64,000 nt of DNA from Vreelandella neptunia (GTDB lineage Bacteria; Pseudomonadota; Gammaproteobacteria; Pseudomonadales; Halomonadaceae): positions 372,001 to 436,000 of the forward strand of contig NZ_JAKVTW010000001.1 of the NCBI RefSeq assembly GCF_022489065.1. Direction: 5' to 3'. The position numbers and the translations under genes were made by a program. The notes under the pieces were generated by a model. It did no database searches and was not told the origin of the DNA. It saw only the letters and a list, made by a program, of their open reading frames with translations. Below are positions 42,614 through 51,903 of the stretch, in pieces; positions within the stretch are counted from its first letter, which is position 1, and each line of letters begins with the position of its first letter.

Positions 42614-43327
42614 GTGGGACGCCTACCGCCCCGATATCAACAGATCAAGCACTACCTGCTGGATAACATCCAAACGGGTCACTTTCCCGTCGACCATAAA
42701 ATCCCGCCTGAAGAGCAGCTGGCGGTCACCTTTGGGGTCAGCAGGATGACAGCTAATAAAGCTATTCGTGATCTGGTGCAGGAGGGTTATCTGGTGCGTC
42801 AATCGGGGATCGGCACCTTTGTGACTGATCGCCGCTCTGAATCGCCGTTGGCGGAAGTCAATAATATCGCTGATGAAGTACGCAGCCGTGGCCATGACTA
42901 CACAAACCGTGTGTTGCGCTGTGAGCCGCTTAATGCCGACGACGAGATCGCCCTGCGTATGGGCGTGCGTATTGGCACTAAGCTATTCCACTCCATTCTG
43001 ATTCACCTCGAAAATGGCCTGCCCATTCAGCTTGAAGACCGCTACGTTAATCCGCGCTGGGTGCCCGGTTATCTGGATGCAGACTTCTCCAAGCATACCC
43101 CGAATGAAGTACTGGTCGCTGCTTGCCCCATTACGGATATGGAGCATATCGTCGAGGCCGTGCTGGTCGATGCCCAAACCGCAGAGTGGTTAGAAGTTGA
43201 CTCGCCTCTGCCGTGTCTCAGCGTGCACCGCCGTACCTGGTCGGGTGATCGCCTGATTAGCTATGCCCATTTGCTTCACCCAGGCGACCGCTACAAGCTT
43301 CGCTCAATGGCGCACTCCCCGCATTAG
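42614..43327 (+). CDS. hutC: Histidine utilisation repressor HutC
   Basis: 237 residues, starting at a GTG (42614) with GAGGAG upstream. A GntR winged helix (IPPEEQLAVTFGVSRMTANKAIRDLVQEGYLVRQSGIGTFV) is followed by a UTRA domain with the HutC pattern QLEDRYVNPRWVPGYL, MEHIVEAVLVDAQTAEWL and CLSVHRRTWSGDRLISYAHLLHPGDRY. HutC is released from DNA by urocanate. Five TGTATATACA-like sites in the locus are its probable targets, including one before its own unit. It is convergent with hutF, with 18 bp between the stops. Confidence 0.93.
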   Translation: MGRLPPRYQQIKHYLLDNIQTGHFPVDHKIPPEEQLAVTFGVSRMTANKAIRDLVQEGYLVRQSGIGTFVTDRRSESPLAEVNNIADEVRSRGHDYTNRVLRCEPLNADDEIALRMGVRIGTKLFHSILIHLENGLPIQLEDRYVNPRWVPGYLDADFSKHTPNEVLVAACPITDMEHIVEAVLVDAQTAEWLEVDSPLPCLSVHRRTWSGDRLISYAHLLHPGDRYKLRSMAHSPH

Positions 43328-43345
43328 TTGCTGTCGATCAACAGC

Positions 43346-44707
43346 CTAGCCAATCTCTCGAAACAGGCCTGCCAGTGCGGTACGGTTAACGTCGTCCAGG
43401 GCATGGCGCCGGGCCTGAATGACCCAGCGGCCAGCAACCATGACATCGCGTATCTGCTGTTTGGAACCGCCAAATAGCCAGCGTCCCAGACGGGTGTCGT
43501 CTGCGCTAGTGGCAAGGTAGGGGTCACTGCCATCCAGTACCACCATGTCGGCGCGCTTGCCGACTTCCAGGGTGCCGATGGGCTGGCCGGAGGCTTGGGC
43601 ACCGCCAGCCAAGGCGCTGCGGTAAAGCCAGTCAGCCACCGGGCGTATTTGGCTATCGTGCAGGCAGTTGCGCTGCTGGGAGGCAAGCCGTTGGCCGTAC
43701 TCAAGCAGGCGCAGCTCCTCGACAACATCCAGTGAGACATGGCTGTCAGAGCCAATGCCCAGCTTCCCTCCCAGGGCGGCATACTCGGCTGCGCGGAAAA
43801 GCCCATCGCCCAGGTTGGCTTCGGTGGTCGGGCAGAGCCCCGCCACGGCACCGCTGGCTGCAAGGGCGCCTAGTTCACTGTCGTCTAAATGGGTGGCATG
43901 GATCAGGCACCAGCGTGCATCCACTTCGATATTGTCCAGTAGCCACTGCACGGGGCGCTGGCCGCAATGGGCGAGGCTATCTTCCACTTCGCGTTGCTGT
44001 TCGGCGACGTGAATATGGCGCGGCCCGGTAGGGTTGGTCGCCAGTACTCCCTGCATTTCTTCAAGGGTCACTGCGCGCAGTGAATGGAAAGCCATGCCCA
44101 GTGCCTGGGTAGGGTGGTCTGCAATGCGTGGGGCCAGCGTCTCAAGCAGGTTAATAAATCCTGGAACATCGTGAATAAAGCGCCGCTGACCGGCATTTGG
44201 TGTCTGCCCGCCAAAACCACTGTGGGCGTAAAGCACGGGTAGTAGGGTAAGTGCGATACCGCTGCGTTCGGCGGCGCCGGTGATCGCCCAGGCCATTTCA
44301 GCGGGGTCGCTATAGGCCTGACCATTGGTGTCATGGTGCAGGTAGTGGAATTCACTGACCTGGGTGTAGCCGCCTTTGAGCATTTCGACGTAGAGCGCCT
44401 GGGCGATGACACCTACTTGCTCGGGCGTCAATCGATCAACCAAGCCGTACATCCGTTCACGCCAACTCCAGAAGCTGTCCGGCTGTGCACTGCCAACTTC
44501 GGCTAGACCCGCCATGGCACGCTGAAAGGCATGGGAGTGCAAGTTGGGCATGCCGGGGAGCACGGGGCCAGCTAAGTGTTGGGCATTATCCGGCGCACTA
44601 TCAGGCAACACCTTGGTAAGAGTGCCGGTGGCATCAATTTCGAGCAGTACCCGTGTGGCCCATCCGGTGGGTAGCAGGGCATGATCGGCGAAGTAGCGTT
44701 GGGACAT
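43346..44707 (-). CDS. hutF: Formimidoylglutamate deiminase HutF
   Basis: 453 residues of the amidohydrolase superfamily. Metal-binding motifs are LPGMPNLHSHAFQRAMAG, EFHYLHHD, HIHVAEQQREVED and HATHLDDSEL; GIGSDSHVSLD supplies the late aspartate. It converts N-formimidoyl-L-glutamate to N-formyl-L-glutamate and ammonia, the first step of the two-step branch completed by HutG. It forms its own minus-strand unit with a HutC-type operator 35 bp upstream. Confidence 0.94.
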   Translation of the reverse strand: MSQRYFADHALLPTGWATRVLLEIDATGTLTKVLPDSAPDNAQHLAGPVLPGMPNLHSHAFQRAMAGLAEVGSAQPDSFWSWRERMYGLVDRLTPEQVGVIAQALYVEMLKGGYTQVSEFHYLHHDTNGQAYSDPAEMAWAITGAAERSGIALTLLPVLYAHSGFGGQTPNAGQRRFIHDVPGFINLLETLAPRIADHPTQALGMAFHSLRAVTLEEMQGVLATNPTGPRHIHVAEQQREVEDSLAHCGQRPVQWLLDNIEVDARWCLIHATHLDDSELGALAASGAVAGLCPTTEANLGDGLFRAAEYAALGGKLGIGSDSHVSLDVVEELRLLEYGQRLASQQRNCLHDSQIRPVADWLYRSALAGGAQASGQPIGTLEVGKRADMVVLDGSDPYLATSADDTRLGRWLFGGSKQQIRDVMVAGRWVIQARRHALDDVNRTALAGLFREIG

Positions 44708-44741
44708 GGGGGCTCCATTGGTTTAAACAGTTAGCTGTTAA

Positions 44742-44751
44742 TGTATATACA
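44742..44751. promoter_or_regulatory. HutC-type operator before hutF
   Basis: TGTATATACA, a perfect palindrome, lies 35 bp upstream of the hutF start, in position to block its promoter. It is about 160 bp from the site before hutU in the same divergent region. Confidence 0.78.
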
Positions 44752-44911
44752 TATAGCGAAGTCCGAGCGCCAGGTAAAGCAGCGATCATAATATGAATTA
44801 AATAAGCCTTTTTGGTGCGTGATGGCGGCTTTTTTTGAAGCATTGCACTGTCGTGGTGAATTCATACATAAGCACATTTAAAGCGTTGCATGGAAGAATG
44901 GGTTGTCATAA

Positions 44912-44921
44912 TGTATATACA
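44912..44921. promoter_or_regulatory. HutC-type operator before hutU
   Basis: TGTATATACA, a perfect palindrome, lies 28 bp upstream of the hutU start. It overlaps the last base of a -10-like CATAAT (44907-44912), so bound HutC would occlude the promoter. Confidence 0.78.
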
Positions 44922-44948
44922 AACTATGGCCACGCATCAGGAGTATTT

Positions 44949-46616
44949 ATGACCCCTTCACGTTTTCGCGATACCGAGATTCGAGCCCCCCATGGCTCTG
45001 TGCTTTCCTGCAAAAGCTGGCTGACGGAAGCCCCGCTACGAATGCTGATGAATAACCTTGACCCCGATGTGGCCGAGAATCCCAAAGAGCTGGTGGTCTA
45101 TGGCGGGCTTGGCCGCGCCGCCCGCAATTGGGAGTGTTTCGATACCATCGTTGAAACGCTCAAACGTTTAGAAGATAACCAGTCACTGCTGATTCAGTCC
45201 GGTAAGCCGGTGGGGGTATTTGAAACCCATAAAGACGCCCCGAGGGTGCTGATTGCCAATTCCAACCTAGTGCCAGCCTGGGCTAACTGGGAGCACTTTA
45301 ACGAGTTGGATAAGAAGGGTCTGATGATGTACGGCCAGATGACTGCTGGTTCGTGGATCTACATCGGCTCTCAGGGCATTGTTCAGGGTACTTACGAAAC
45401 CTTTGTTGAGGCTGGGCGCCAGCACTACGACGGCAAACTGGCCGGGCGCTGGATTCTGACGGCCGGCCTTGGCGGTATGGGCGGGGCGCAGCCATTGGCG
45501 GCAACGCTGGCGGGTGCCTGCAGCCTTAATATTGAATGTCAGCAGAGCCGCATTGATATGCGTCTGCGTACCCGCTATGTGGATGAGCAGGCGAGTGATC
45601 TCGACGATGCCCTGGCGCGCTTGGAGCGCTATACCTCAGAAGGTAAAGCCGTCTCGATTGCGTTGCATGGTAATGCGGCTGAGATTCTGCCGGAACTGAT
45701 TAAGCGTGGCGTCAAACCGGATATGGTGACTGACCAGACTAGCGCTCACGACCCGCTGCATGGTTATCTGCCCGCAGGCTGGTCATGGGATGAGTATCTG
45801 ACACGCGGGAAGACCGAACCCGAGGTGGTGGTCAAGGCGGCTAAGCGCTCCATGGCGGTGCATGTGCAGGCCATGCTCGACTTCCAGGCAATGGGCATAC
45901 CTACCTTCGATTATGGCAATAACATTCGCCAGATGGCTCAGGAGGAGGGCGTTTCTAACGCATTCGACTTCCCCGGCTTTGTGCCTGCCTACATTCGCCC
46001 ACTGTTCTGCCAGGGAATTGGCCCCTTCCGCTGGGTGGCACTCTCCGGTGATCCAGAAGATATCTACAAGACCGACCAGAAAGTCAAAGAACTCATCCCA
46101 GATGATCCGCATCTGCATAACTGGCTAGATATGGCCAAGGAGCGTATCAGCTTCCAGGGCTTACCGGCGCGCATCTGCTGGGTGGGCTTAAAGGATCGTG
46201 CTCGCTTGGGGCAGGCGTTTAACGCCATGGTCGCCAGTGGCGAGCTCAAAGCACCCATTGTGATTGGTCGCGACCACCTGGACTCCGGCTCTGTGGCCAG
46301 CCCCAATCGTGAGACTGAATCAATGCAGGATGGCTCGGATGCCGTCTCCGACTGGCCGCTGCTCAATGCGCTGCTCAATACCGCAGGTGGCGCTACCTGG
46401 GTTTCCCTTCACCATGGCGGCGGTGTGGGCATGGGTTACTCCCAGCATGCGGGGGTGGTGATCGTTGCCGACGGCAGCGACGATGCCCATGCCCGTTTGG
46501 GCCGTGTCCTACGCAATGACCCCGCCACCGGGGTGATGCGACACGCCGATGCTGGCTACGACATCGCCAAGCAGAGTGCCGCTGAGCAAGGCCTCGATCT
46601 GCCAATGGTTAAGTAA
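44949..46616 (+). CDS. hutU: Urocanate hydratase HutU
   Basis: 555 residues from the ATG at 44949 (AGGAG, 6-bp spacing); a start at 44835 would run through the operator. Urocanase motifs are [55 protein letters not shown] (NAD binding), [35 protein letters not shown] and [16 protein letters not shown]. It hydrates urocanate to 4-imidazolone-5-propionate using NAD as electrophile. It is the only urocanase in the window, so both lyases of the locus must deliver to it if both make urocanate. First gene of hutU-BCCT-lyase-hutI-hutG. Confidence 0.96.
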   Translation: MTPSRFRDTEIRAPHGSVLSCKSWLTEAPLRMLMNNLDPDVAENPKELVVYGGLGRAARNWECFDTIVETLKRLEDNQSLLIQSGKPVGVFETHKDAPRVLIANSNLVPAWANWEHFNELDKKGLMMYGQMTAGSWIYIGSQGIVQGTYETFVEAGRQHYDGKLAGRWILTAGLGGMGGAQPLAATLAGACSLNIECQQSRIDMRLRTRYVDEQASDLDDALARLERYTSEGKAVSIALHGNAAEILPELIKRGVKPDMVTDQTSAHDPLHGYLPAGWSWDEYLTRGKTEPEVVVKAAKRSMAVHVQAMLDFQAMGIPTFDYGNNIRQMAQEEGVSNAFDFPGFVPAYIRPLFCQGIGPFRWVALSGDPEDIYKTDQKVKELIPDDPHLHNWLDMAKERISFQGLPARICWVGLKDRARLGQAFNAMVASGELKAPIVIGRDHLDSGSVASPNRETESMQDGSDAVSDWPLLNALLNTAGGATWVSLHHGGGVGMGYSQHAGVVIVADGSDDAHARLGRVLRNDPATGVMRHADAGYDIAKQSAAEQGLDLPMVK

Positions 46617-46704
46617 CACCACAACAATGGGTGCTGATGGCAGCTGTATCGGCACCCTTATAAAAAAAAGCGTTATAAAAATAACCCTCTACAGGAGACA
46701 TACA

Positions 46705-48297
46705 ATGCCCATACCAGATAGTCACCGTTTAAAACGCAGTGTCTTTATACCGGCCTTCGTGATCATCATGCTGGCCGTCATCATTGGTTTGGTTAACAAC
46801 GAATTGCTGGTTAGCGTTGCTCGTCAGCTGTTCTATCTTTCGCTTTCCGACTTCGGTTGGCTCTATCAGTTACTGGCTATTTCGACCTTAGGTGTGACTG
46901 CTTTTATATTTTTTTCTAAGGCGGGCAATATTCGTTTGGGTGGGGCGAACGCAAAGCCGACGTTTTCGTTGGCGGCGACCTTTGCCATGGCGTTAACAGG
47001 CGGTATCGCCACAGGTGTGGTTACCTACTCGGTGAATGAGCCGATCATCTATCTGGGCAATGTCTATGGCGAAATCGGCAATCAGTCATTTGAGCCCAAT
47101 AGTGGCGAAGCGGCGATCTTCGCATTGGCCAGAAGCTTTCATAACTGGAGCTTTATTCCCTATGCCATGTACTCCATTGTTGGTTTGATGATTGGCTATA
47201 TGCACTTTAATCGCAAAGAGCGATTCTCCATCTCTTCAACACTCGCCCCGTTATTAGGCAGTAAAGAGCGCAATCCTACCGTGCGTGCCGTGGTCGATAT
47301 TATCTCGATTCTTGCCATTGCGCTGGGCCTGGCATCGTCGTTAGGGGCTGGTCTTGCGCTGATCAGCTCTGGCATTGAGGCTGAATATGGTATCGCCTCA
47401 AGCCCTACCACCTGGTTGATTCTCACCCTGGTGATATCTGCCATCTTCATCACCTCGGCGGTGTCCGGTCTTAAGCGGGGAATCCGGGTTCTCTCTTCGG
47501 TGAACGCTTACATCTTCTATGCGTTCGTGGCTATTTTGTTGATCATTGGCCCGGTGAATTACATCCTTAGCCTGTCCGTCACCAGCTTGGGCTACTGGTT
47601 CGATAATTTCTTCCTTTGGTCATTTGATACCAAGGAGTCTGGCGGCGAAGCGCTGGTGACTTGGTGGACCATGTATGACTGGTCAATCTGGATTGCCTAT
47701 GCACCGCTCATGGGCCTGTTCCTGGCGCGGATATCTTATGGAAGAACGCTGCGCGAATTTCTGGTGATTAACTGGATTCTGCCTTCCCTGTTCGGCATCG
47801 TGTGGTTTGCTATCTGGGGCGGGTCGGCAATTAAATGGCAAATGGATGGCACCCTGGATCTGATTAGCGTAGTGACTGAGAACGGTGCGGTTTCAGGTCT
47901 CTGGGGCTTCCTGCAGCACTTGCCTATGTCTGCGTTGCTGATCCCATTGGCTATTTTTACGCTGATTATCTCTTTCTCCACGGCGGCTGACTCAATGTCA
48001 TCGACCATTGCCACCATCTGCACTAAAAACATGACCGCAGAAGAGGAGGCCCCGCGTAAGCAGAAGATTCTTTGGGGGCTATCAATCGCGATTATCGCTT
48101 ATGTGATGGTTGCCTTCGGCGGCGGTGCCCAGGGTGTCGATGGTATTAAGTTCCTGGCGGCGGCGGGCGGTTTTATCGTGCTGTTTCTGTTTGCGCTGAT
48201 CGTGGCTTCTGCGGTGAAGGTTTTTATTATGGATGGCGCTAATAAACCCTCTTCAGAGCAGGCCCCTACTGCACAGGTTAAGGATGCCTATGAGTGA
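46705..48297 (+). CDS. BCCT family transporter (trimethylammonium-type carrier)
   Basis: 530 residues from the ATG at 46705 (CAGGAGACATACA upstream); a start at 46549 would overlap hutU. Twelve hydrophobic segments are expected. Family hallmarks are the glycine-rich helix MALTGGIATGVVTYSVNEPI and the tryptophan-rich WWTMYDWSIWIAYAPLMGLFLARISYGRTLREF. BCCT carriers move betaine, carnitine, choline and similar quaternary ammonium compounds. It lies between urocanase and a lyase that lacks MIO, so a histidine betaine (hercynine) or ergothioneine is a better candidate substrate than plain histidine. That is inference. Its end overlaps the lyase start. Confidence 0.88.
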   Translation: MPIPDSHRLKRSVFIPAFVIIMLAVIIGLVNNELLVSVARQLFYLSLSDFGWLYQLLAISTLGVTAFIFFSKAGNIRLGGANAKPTFSLAATFAMALTGGIATGVVTYSVNEPIIYLGNVYGEIGNQSFEPNSGEAAIFALARSFHNWSFIPYAMYSIVGLMIGYMHFNRKERFSISSTLAPLLGSKERNPTVRAVVDIISILAIALGLASSLGAGLALISSGIEAEYGIASSPTTWLILTLVISAIFITSAVSGLKRGIRVLSSVNAYIFYAFVAILLIIGPVNYILSLSVTSLGYWFDNFFLWSFDTKESGGEALVTWWTMYDWSIWIAYAPLMGLFLARISYGRTLREFLVINWILPSLFGIVWFAIWGGSAIKWQMDGTLDLISVVTENGAVSGLWGFLQHLPMSALLIPLAIFTLIISFSTAADSMSSTIATICTKNMTAEEEAPRKQKILWGLSIAIIAYVMVAFGGGAQGVDGIKFLAAAGGFIVLFLFALIVASAVKVFIMDGANKPSSEQAPTAQVKDAYE

Positions 48298-49846
48298 GTT
48301 ACCTCGCTACGTTGAGATCGGTAATACACCTCCCGCTTGGCGGGAGGTGGTCAAGGTCGCTCGTTATGATTATCACCTATCGCTGTCGCCGCCGGTGTGG
48401 GAAAGGGTAAGCGCCGCACGACAGGTCGTTGAGAAGATCGCTGCTTCGAGCGTGCCGCATTACGGTATTAATACTGGTTTGGGAGCCCTGTGCGATGTGG
48501 TGCTAGCCCACGATGAGCTGCAGGGGCTTTCGCATCACACCTTAATGAGCCATGCCTGTGGTGTTGGTACCCCGCTGCGAACGGAGCAAGTCCGAGCCAT
48601 TATGTGCAGCGCGGTGGTTAACTATAGCCATGGCTACTCCGGTATTAGCCCGGACGTGGTGGAGGGGCTGATCAGGCTGGTGAATGAGCATATCACGCCG
48701 ATCGTACCCTCGCGGGGATCGGTGGGTTACCTCACCCATATGGCCCATATTGGGCTGGTATTGATCGGCCACGGCGACGTTGAATTTCGTGGCCAACGCA
48801 TACCCGCCAAGCAGGCGTTGGATGCCATCGGTATGGTGCCGGTAACGCTTGGGCCCAAGGATGGGCTGAGCCTGGTGAATGGCACCCCCGCGATGACCGG
48901 GCTGGCCTGTTTGGCGCTTGACGATGCAGCGCGCCTCTCCGCCTGGGCAGATATTATCGGTGCCATGAGCTTTGAGGCATTGGGCGGACAGTTGAATGCG
49001 TTTATGGCCGAGGTGACGGCCCTCAAATGCCACCCAGGCGTTCAGCAAACTGGCGACAACTTGCGCAGGCTTCTTGCGGACAGTGCTCACCTGGCGCGTC
49101 ATAAAGGGCAGCGGCTACAGGATGCGCTAAGCCTGCGTTCCATGCCCCAGGTACATGGTGCCTGCCGCGACCAGCTTGATCATGCGGCCAGACAGGTGGA
49201 AAAAGAGCTCCACTCTGCTACTGATAACCCGTTAGTGATTCCCGTTGAAGATGGGTACCAAGTTGTGTCTCAGGCTAATCCTCACGGCGCCTCGGTGGCG
49301 ATGGCCTGCGATCTGTTGGCCATTGCAGCTTGTGAGTGGAGTTCGATCTCCGAGCGGCGCGCCTACCGCTTAGTGACACCCCAGGCGAATCAGTTGCCGC
49401 CTTTCTTGACCACTGAAAGTGGCGTCAAGTCCGGCATGATGATCGCCCACTATTCGGCGGCTTCCCTGGTGGCGGATAACAAACGGCTGGCGCAGCCCGC
49501 AGTGACCGATAATTTTATCACCTCAGGCCTCCAGGAAGACCATCTAAGCTTTGGCGAAAGTGCTGCCCTGAAACTGGACAAGACCCTCGACAATGCTTTC
49601 TACGTTCTTGCGATCGAATATCTACTGGCCTCTCAGGCCCTTGATTTAATTGGCAGCGATGAGTTTGCCAAGGGCACATCGCTGGCTTGGAAATCACTGC
49701 GAGACGTCCTGCCTGCTTACCAGGAAGAGCAGGCGCTGCACCTGGATATTGAGGCGGCTTACCAGTGCCTAAAGGAGACTCAAGTGATCGATAAGCTCCT
49801 GTCTATTGCCCCGAACTTACTGCCGAGTCGGCAGCCTAGCGATTAG
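48290..49846 (+). CDS. HutH-like lyase lacking the MIO triad (candidate hercynine/ergothioneine trimethylamine-lyase)
   Basis: 518 residues from the ATG at 48290, overlapping the BCCT stop by 8 bp (ATGAGTGA). The fold is clearly that of histidine ammonia-lyase: [44 protein letters not shown] and [10 protein letters not shown]. The Ala-Ser-Gly that cyclises to the MIO electrophile is absent: canonical [14 protein letters not shown] reads [11 protein letters not shown] (143-153), an exact three-residue deletion. The catalytic tyrosine of DPYSLR is also gone (DALSLR, Leu280). Without MIO the enzyme should not release ammonia, but a trimethylammonium group is already a good leaving group; ergothionase is a known example of such chemistry. 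The next genes are hutI and hutG, and hutU precedes the BCCT gene, so urocanate is the likely product. A dead paralogue with a regulatory role is the alternative. Confidence 0.85.
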   Translation: MSELPRYVEIGNTPPAWREVVKVARYDYHLSLSPPVWERVSAARQVVEKIAASSVPHYGINTGLGALCDVVLAHDELQGLSHHTLMSHACGVGTPLRTEQVRAIMCSAVVNYSHGYSGISPDVVEGLIRLVNEHITPIVPSRGSVGYLTHMAHIGLVLIGHGDVEFRGQRIPAKQALDAIGMVPVTLGPKDGLSLVNGTPAMTGLACLALDDAARLSAWADIIGAMSFEALGGQLNAFMAEVTALKCHPGVQQTGDNLRRLLADSAHLARHKGQRLQDALSLRSMPQVHGACRDQLDHAARQVEKELHSATDNPLVIPVEDGYQVVSQANPHGASVAMACDLLAIAACEWSSISERRAYRLVTPQANQLPPFLTTESGVKSGMMIAHYSAASLVADNKRLAQPAVTDNFITSGLQEDHLSFGESAALKLDKTLDNAFYVLAIEYLLASQALDLIGSDEFAKGTSLAWKSLRDVLPAYQEEQALHLDIEAAYQCLKETQVIDKLLSIAPNLLPSRQPSD

Positions 49847-49854
49847 GAGGAAGC

Positions 49855-51063
49855 ATGAAACAGCTATGGCACCACTGCCATGCGGTGACCCTGGCGGGTG
49901 GCCACTACGGAATTGTGCGCGATGCGGCGCTGATTATAGAAGCAGGGCGCATTGCCTGGATTGGCACTGAGGCGCAACTTGACCGCGATGCTGACTTCGA
50001 TGAAGTGCGTGACCTGGGTGGGCGCTGGCTAACGCCGGGGTTGATCGACTGCCACACGCACCTGGTGTTTGGCGGTGACCGCAGTAATGAGTTTGAGCAG
50101 CGCCTGGAGGGCGTGAGCTATAGCGAGATAGCTAAACAGGGCGGTGGGATCGTCAGCAGCGTGCGGGCAACTCGCGAGGCCAGCTTTGATGAATTACTGG
50201 CCAGTGCTGAGAAGCGTGCCAAAGTACTGCTGCGCGAAGGCGTCACCACGCTAGAGGTCAAGTCGGGGTATGGGCTTGATCTCGAGAGCGAGCGCAAAAT
50301 GCTGCAAGTTGCCCGGGCGCTGGGGGAACGGCTACCTGTCGAGGTGCTCACGACGTGCCTTGCGGCCCACGCGCTGCCGCCCGAATACCGCGAACGCAGC
50401 GATGGGTATATTGATCTAGTCTGCGAGGAAATTCTGCCGACGCTGGCGAAGGAAGGTCTTGTCGACGCCGTCGATGGCTTCTGTGAAGGTATCGCCTTCT
50501 CTGTGGAGCAGATGCGGCGGGTTTTTAACACTGCAAAGCAGCTGGGCCTGCCGCTCAAGCTACATGCTGAGCAGCTGTCGCGTCTTGGCGGTTGCCAACT
50601 GGCTGCGGAGTTTGGCGCGCTTTCTGCTGACCACGTCGAATACGCCGATAAAGCGGATGCCCGTGCGATGGCACAAAGCAGTACTGCCGCCGTGTTGCTG
50701 CCGGGGGCTTTTCTTACCCTGCGTGAAACCCAGCTACCGCCGATTGCAGACTTTCGTGAGCAGGGCGTCACCATGGCGCTGGCCAGCGACCTTAATCCCG
50801 GTACGTCGCCGGTGCTGTCGTTACGCTTGATGATGAATCTTGGCTGCACGCTGTTCCGCCTTACCCCTGAAGAAGCGCTGGCAGGCGTGACCATCAATGC
50901 CGCTAAAGCGCTGGGTATTGATGCCACTCACGGTTCGCTAGAAGTAGGTAAATGGGCAGACGCGGTCGTATGGGATATTACCGGTCCAGCGGAGCTTAGC
51001 TACTGGCTGGGCGGGCAATTGCCGGTCACGGTATTCAAAGCAGGTAAGGAGCTAGAGGCATGA
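49855..51063 (+). CDS. hutI: Imidazolonepropionase HutI
   Basis: 402 residues of the amidohydrolase family. Metal ligands are in [28 protein letters not shown] [26 protein letters not shown] and [27 protein letters not shown] is also typical. It hydrolyses 4-imidazolone-5-propionate to N-formimidoyl-L-glutamate. AGGAGG precedes the ATG, and the stop overlaps hutG by 4 bp. The length is as usual for HutI. Confidence 0.96.
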   Translation: MKQLWHHCHAVTLAGGHYGIVRDAALIIEAGRIAWIGTEAQLDRDADFDEVRDLGGRWLTPGLIDCHTHLVFGGDRSNEFEQRLEGVSYSEIAKQGGGIVSSVRATREASFDELLASAEKRAKVLLREGVTTLEVKSGYGLDLESERKMLQVARALGERLPVEVLTTCLAAHALPPEYRERSDGYIDLVCEEILPTLAKEGLVDAVDGFCEGIAFSVEQMRRVFNTAKQLGLPLKLHAEQLSRLGGCQLAAEFGALSADHVEYADKADARAMAQSSTAAVLLPGAFLTLRETQLPPIADFREQGVTMALASDLNPGTSPVLSLRLMMNLGCTLFRLTPEEALAGVTINAAKALGIDATHGSLEVGKWADAVVWDITGPAELSYWLGGQLPVTVFKAGKELEA

Positions 51064-51878
51064 TCGAAAGTTACCAACTCACCCAGGGCGATACGCCGCT
51101 ATTGATTTCAATGCCTCACGCAGGCACCGCGCTTACGCCGGAGGTAGAGGCGGGGCTTAATAAAGCTGCGCTCAGCCTTGCCGACACCGACTGGCATATA
51201 CCCAAGCTTTACGACTTCGCCGCCGAGCTTGGGGCGAGCCGACTTGAGGCGCGCTATTCGCGCTACGTCATCGATCTCAATCGGCCTGAGAATGACGCGC
51301 CGCTCTACGCGGGTGCGACGACTGGATTATTTCCCGACATCGACTTCGACGGTGACCCACTGTTTCGAGACGGACAAGTACCGAGCAAGGAAGAGCGCGA
51401 GTGGGCAAAGGAGCATGTTTGGCGCCCTTACCACAACGCCCTGGAGAGGGAGCTTGCGCGGCTAAAGGCGCGCTTCGGCTATGCGCTGCTGTTCGACGCC
51501 CACTCTATTCGTTCAATGATACCGCGGCTCTTCGACGACCAGTTGCCCGATATCAACCTGGGTACCTTTGAGGAGCGAAGCTGCGCTCCTGGGCTTAGCA
51601 AGTCATTACAGGCGGTGTGTTCCGATCAATCGCGCTTTACTCATGTGATCAATGGCCGCTTTAAAGGGGGGCATATCACCCGGAGCTATGGGGATCCCGC
51701 TAACCATATTCACGCCGTGCAGCTTGAGCTATCCCAGCGTACCTATATGAACGAGCCGGGTGATGATCAACAGATCTTTGCCTATCGCGTAGACCGCGCC
51801 GCCGAGGTGCAACCAGTACTGCGTAAAGTGCTTGAGGCAATGCAGCGATGGGGGGAGGCTAGCTACTCAAAGAGTTAG
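51060..51878 (+). CDS. hutG: N-formylglutamate deformylase HutG
   Basis: 272 residues of the N-formylglutamate amidohydrolase family. Typical segments are [75 protein letters not shown] and [13 protein letters not shown]. It releases formate from N-formylglutamate, the product of HutF, giving glutamate. It ends the hutU operon and is convergent with the Att-type genes, only 25 bp away. Confidence 0.94.
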   Translation: MIESYQLTQGDTPLLISMPHAGTALTPEVEAGLNKAALSLADTDWHIPKLYDFAAELGASRLEARYSRYVIDLNRPENDAPLYAGATTGLFPDIDFDGDPLFRDGQVPSKEEREWAKEHVWRPYHNALERELARLKARFGYALLFDAHSIRSMIPRLFDDQLPDINLGTFEERSCAPGLSKSLQAVCSDQSRFTHVINGRFKGGHITRSYGDPANHIHAVQLELSQRTYMNEPGDDQQIFAYRVDRAAEVQPVLRKVLEAMQRWGEASYSKS

Positions 51879-51903
51879 TCGCTTGAATAATGTGCTCGTC
51901 AGC

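Noticed and set aside
44835-44948. Upstream start of hutU at 44835
   Set aside because: It would translate through the HutC operator and promoter; the ATG at 44949 has AGGAG and gives the usual N-terminus.
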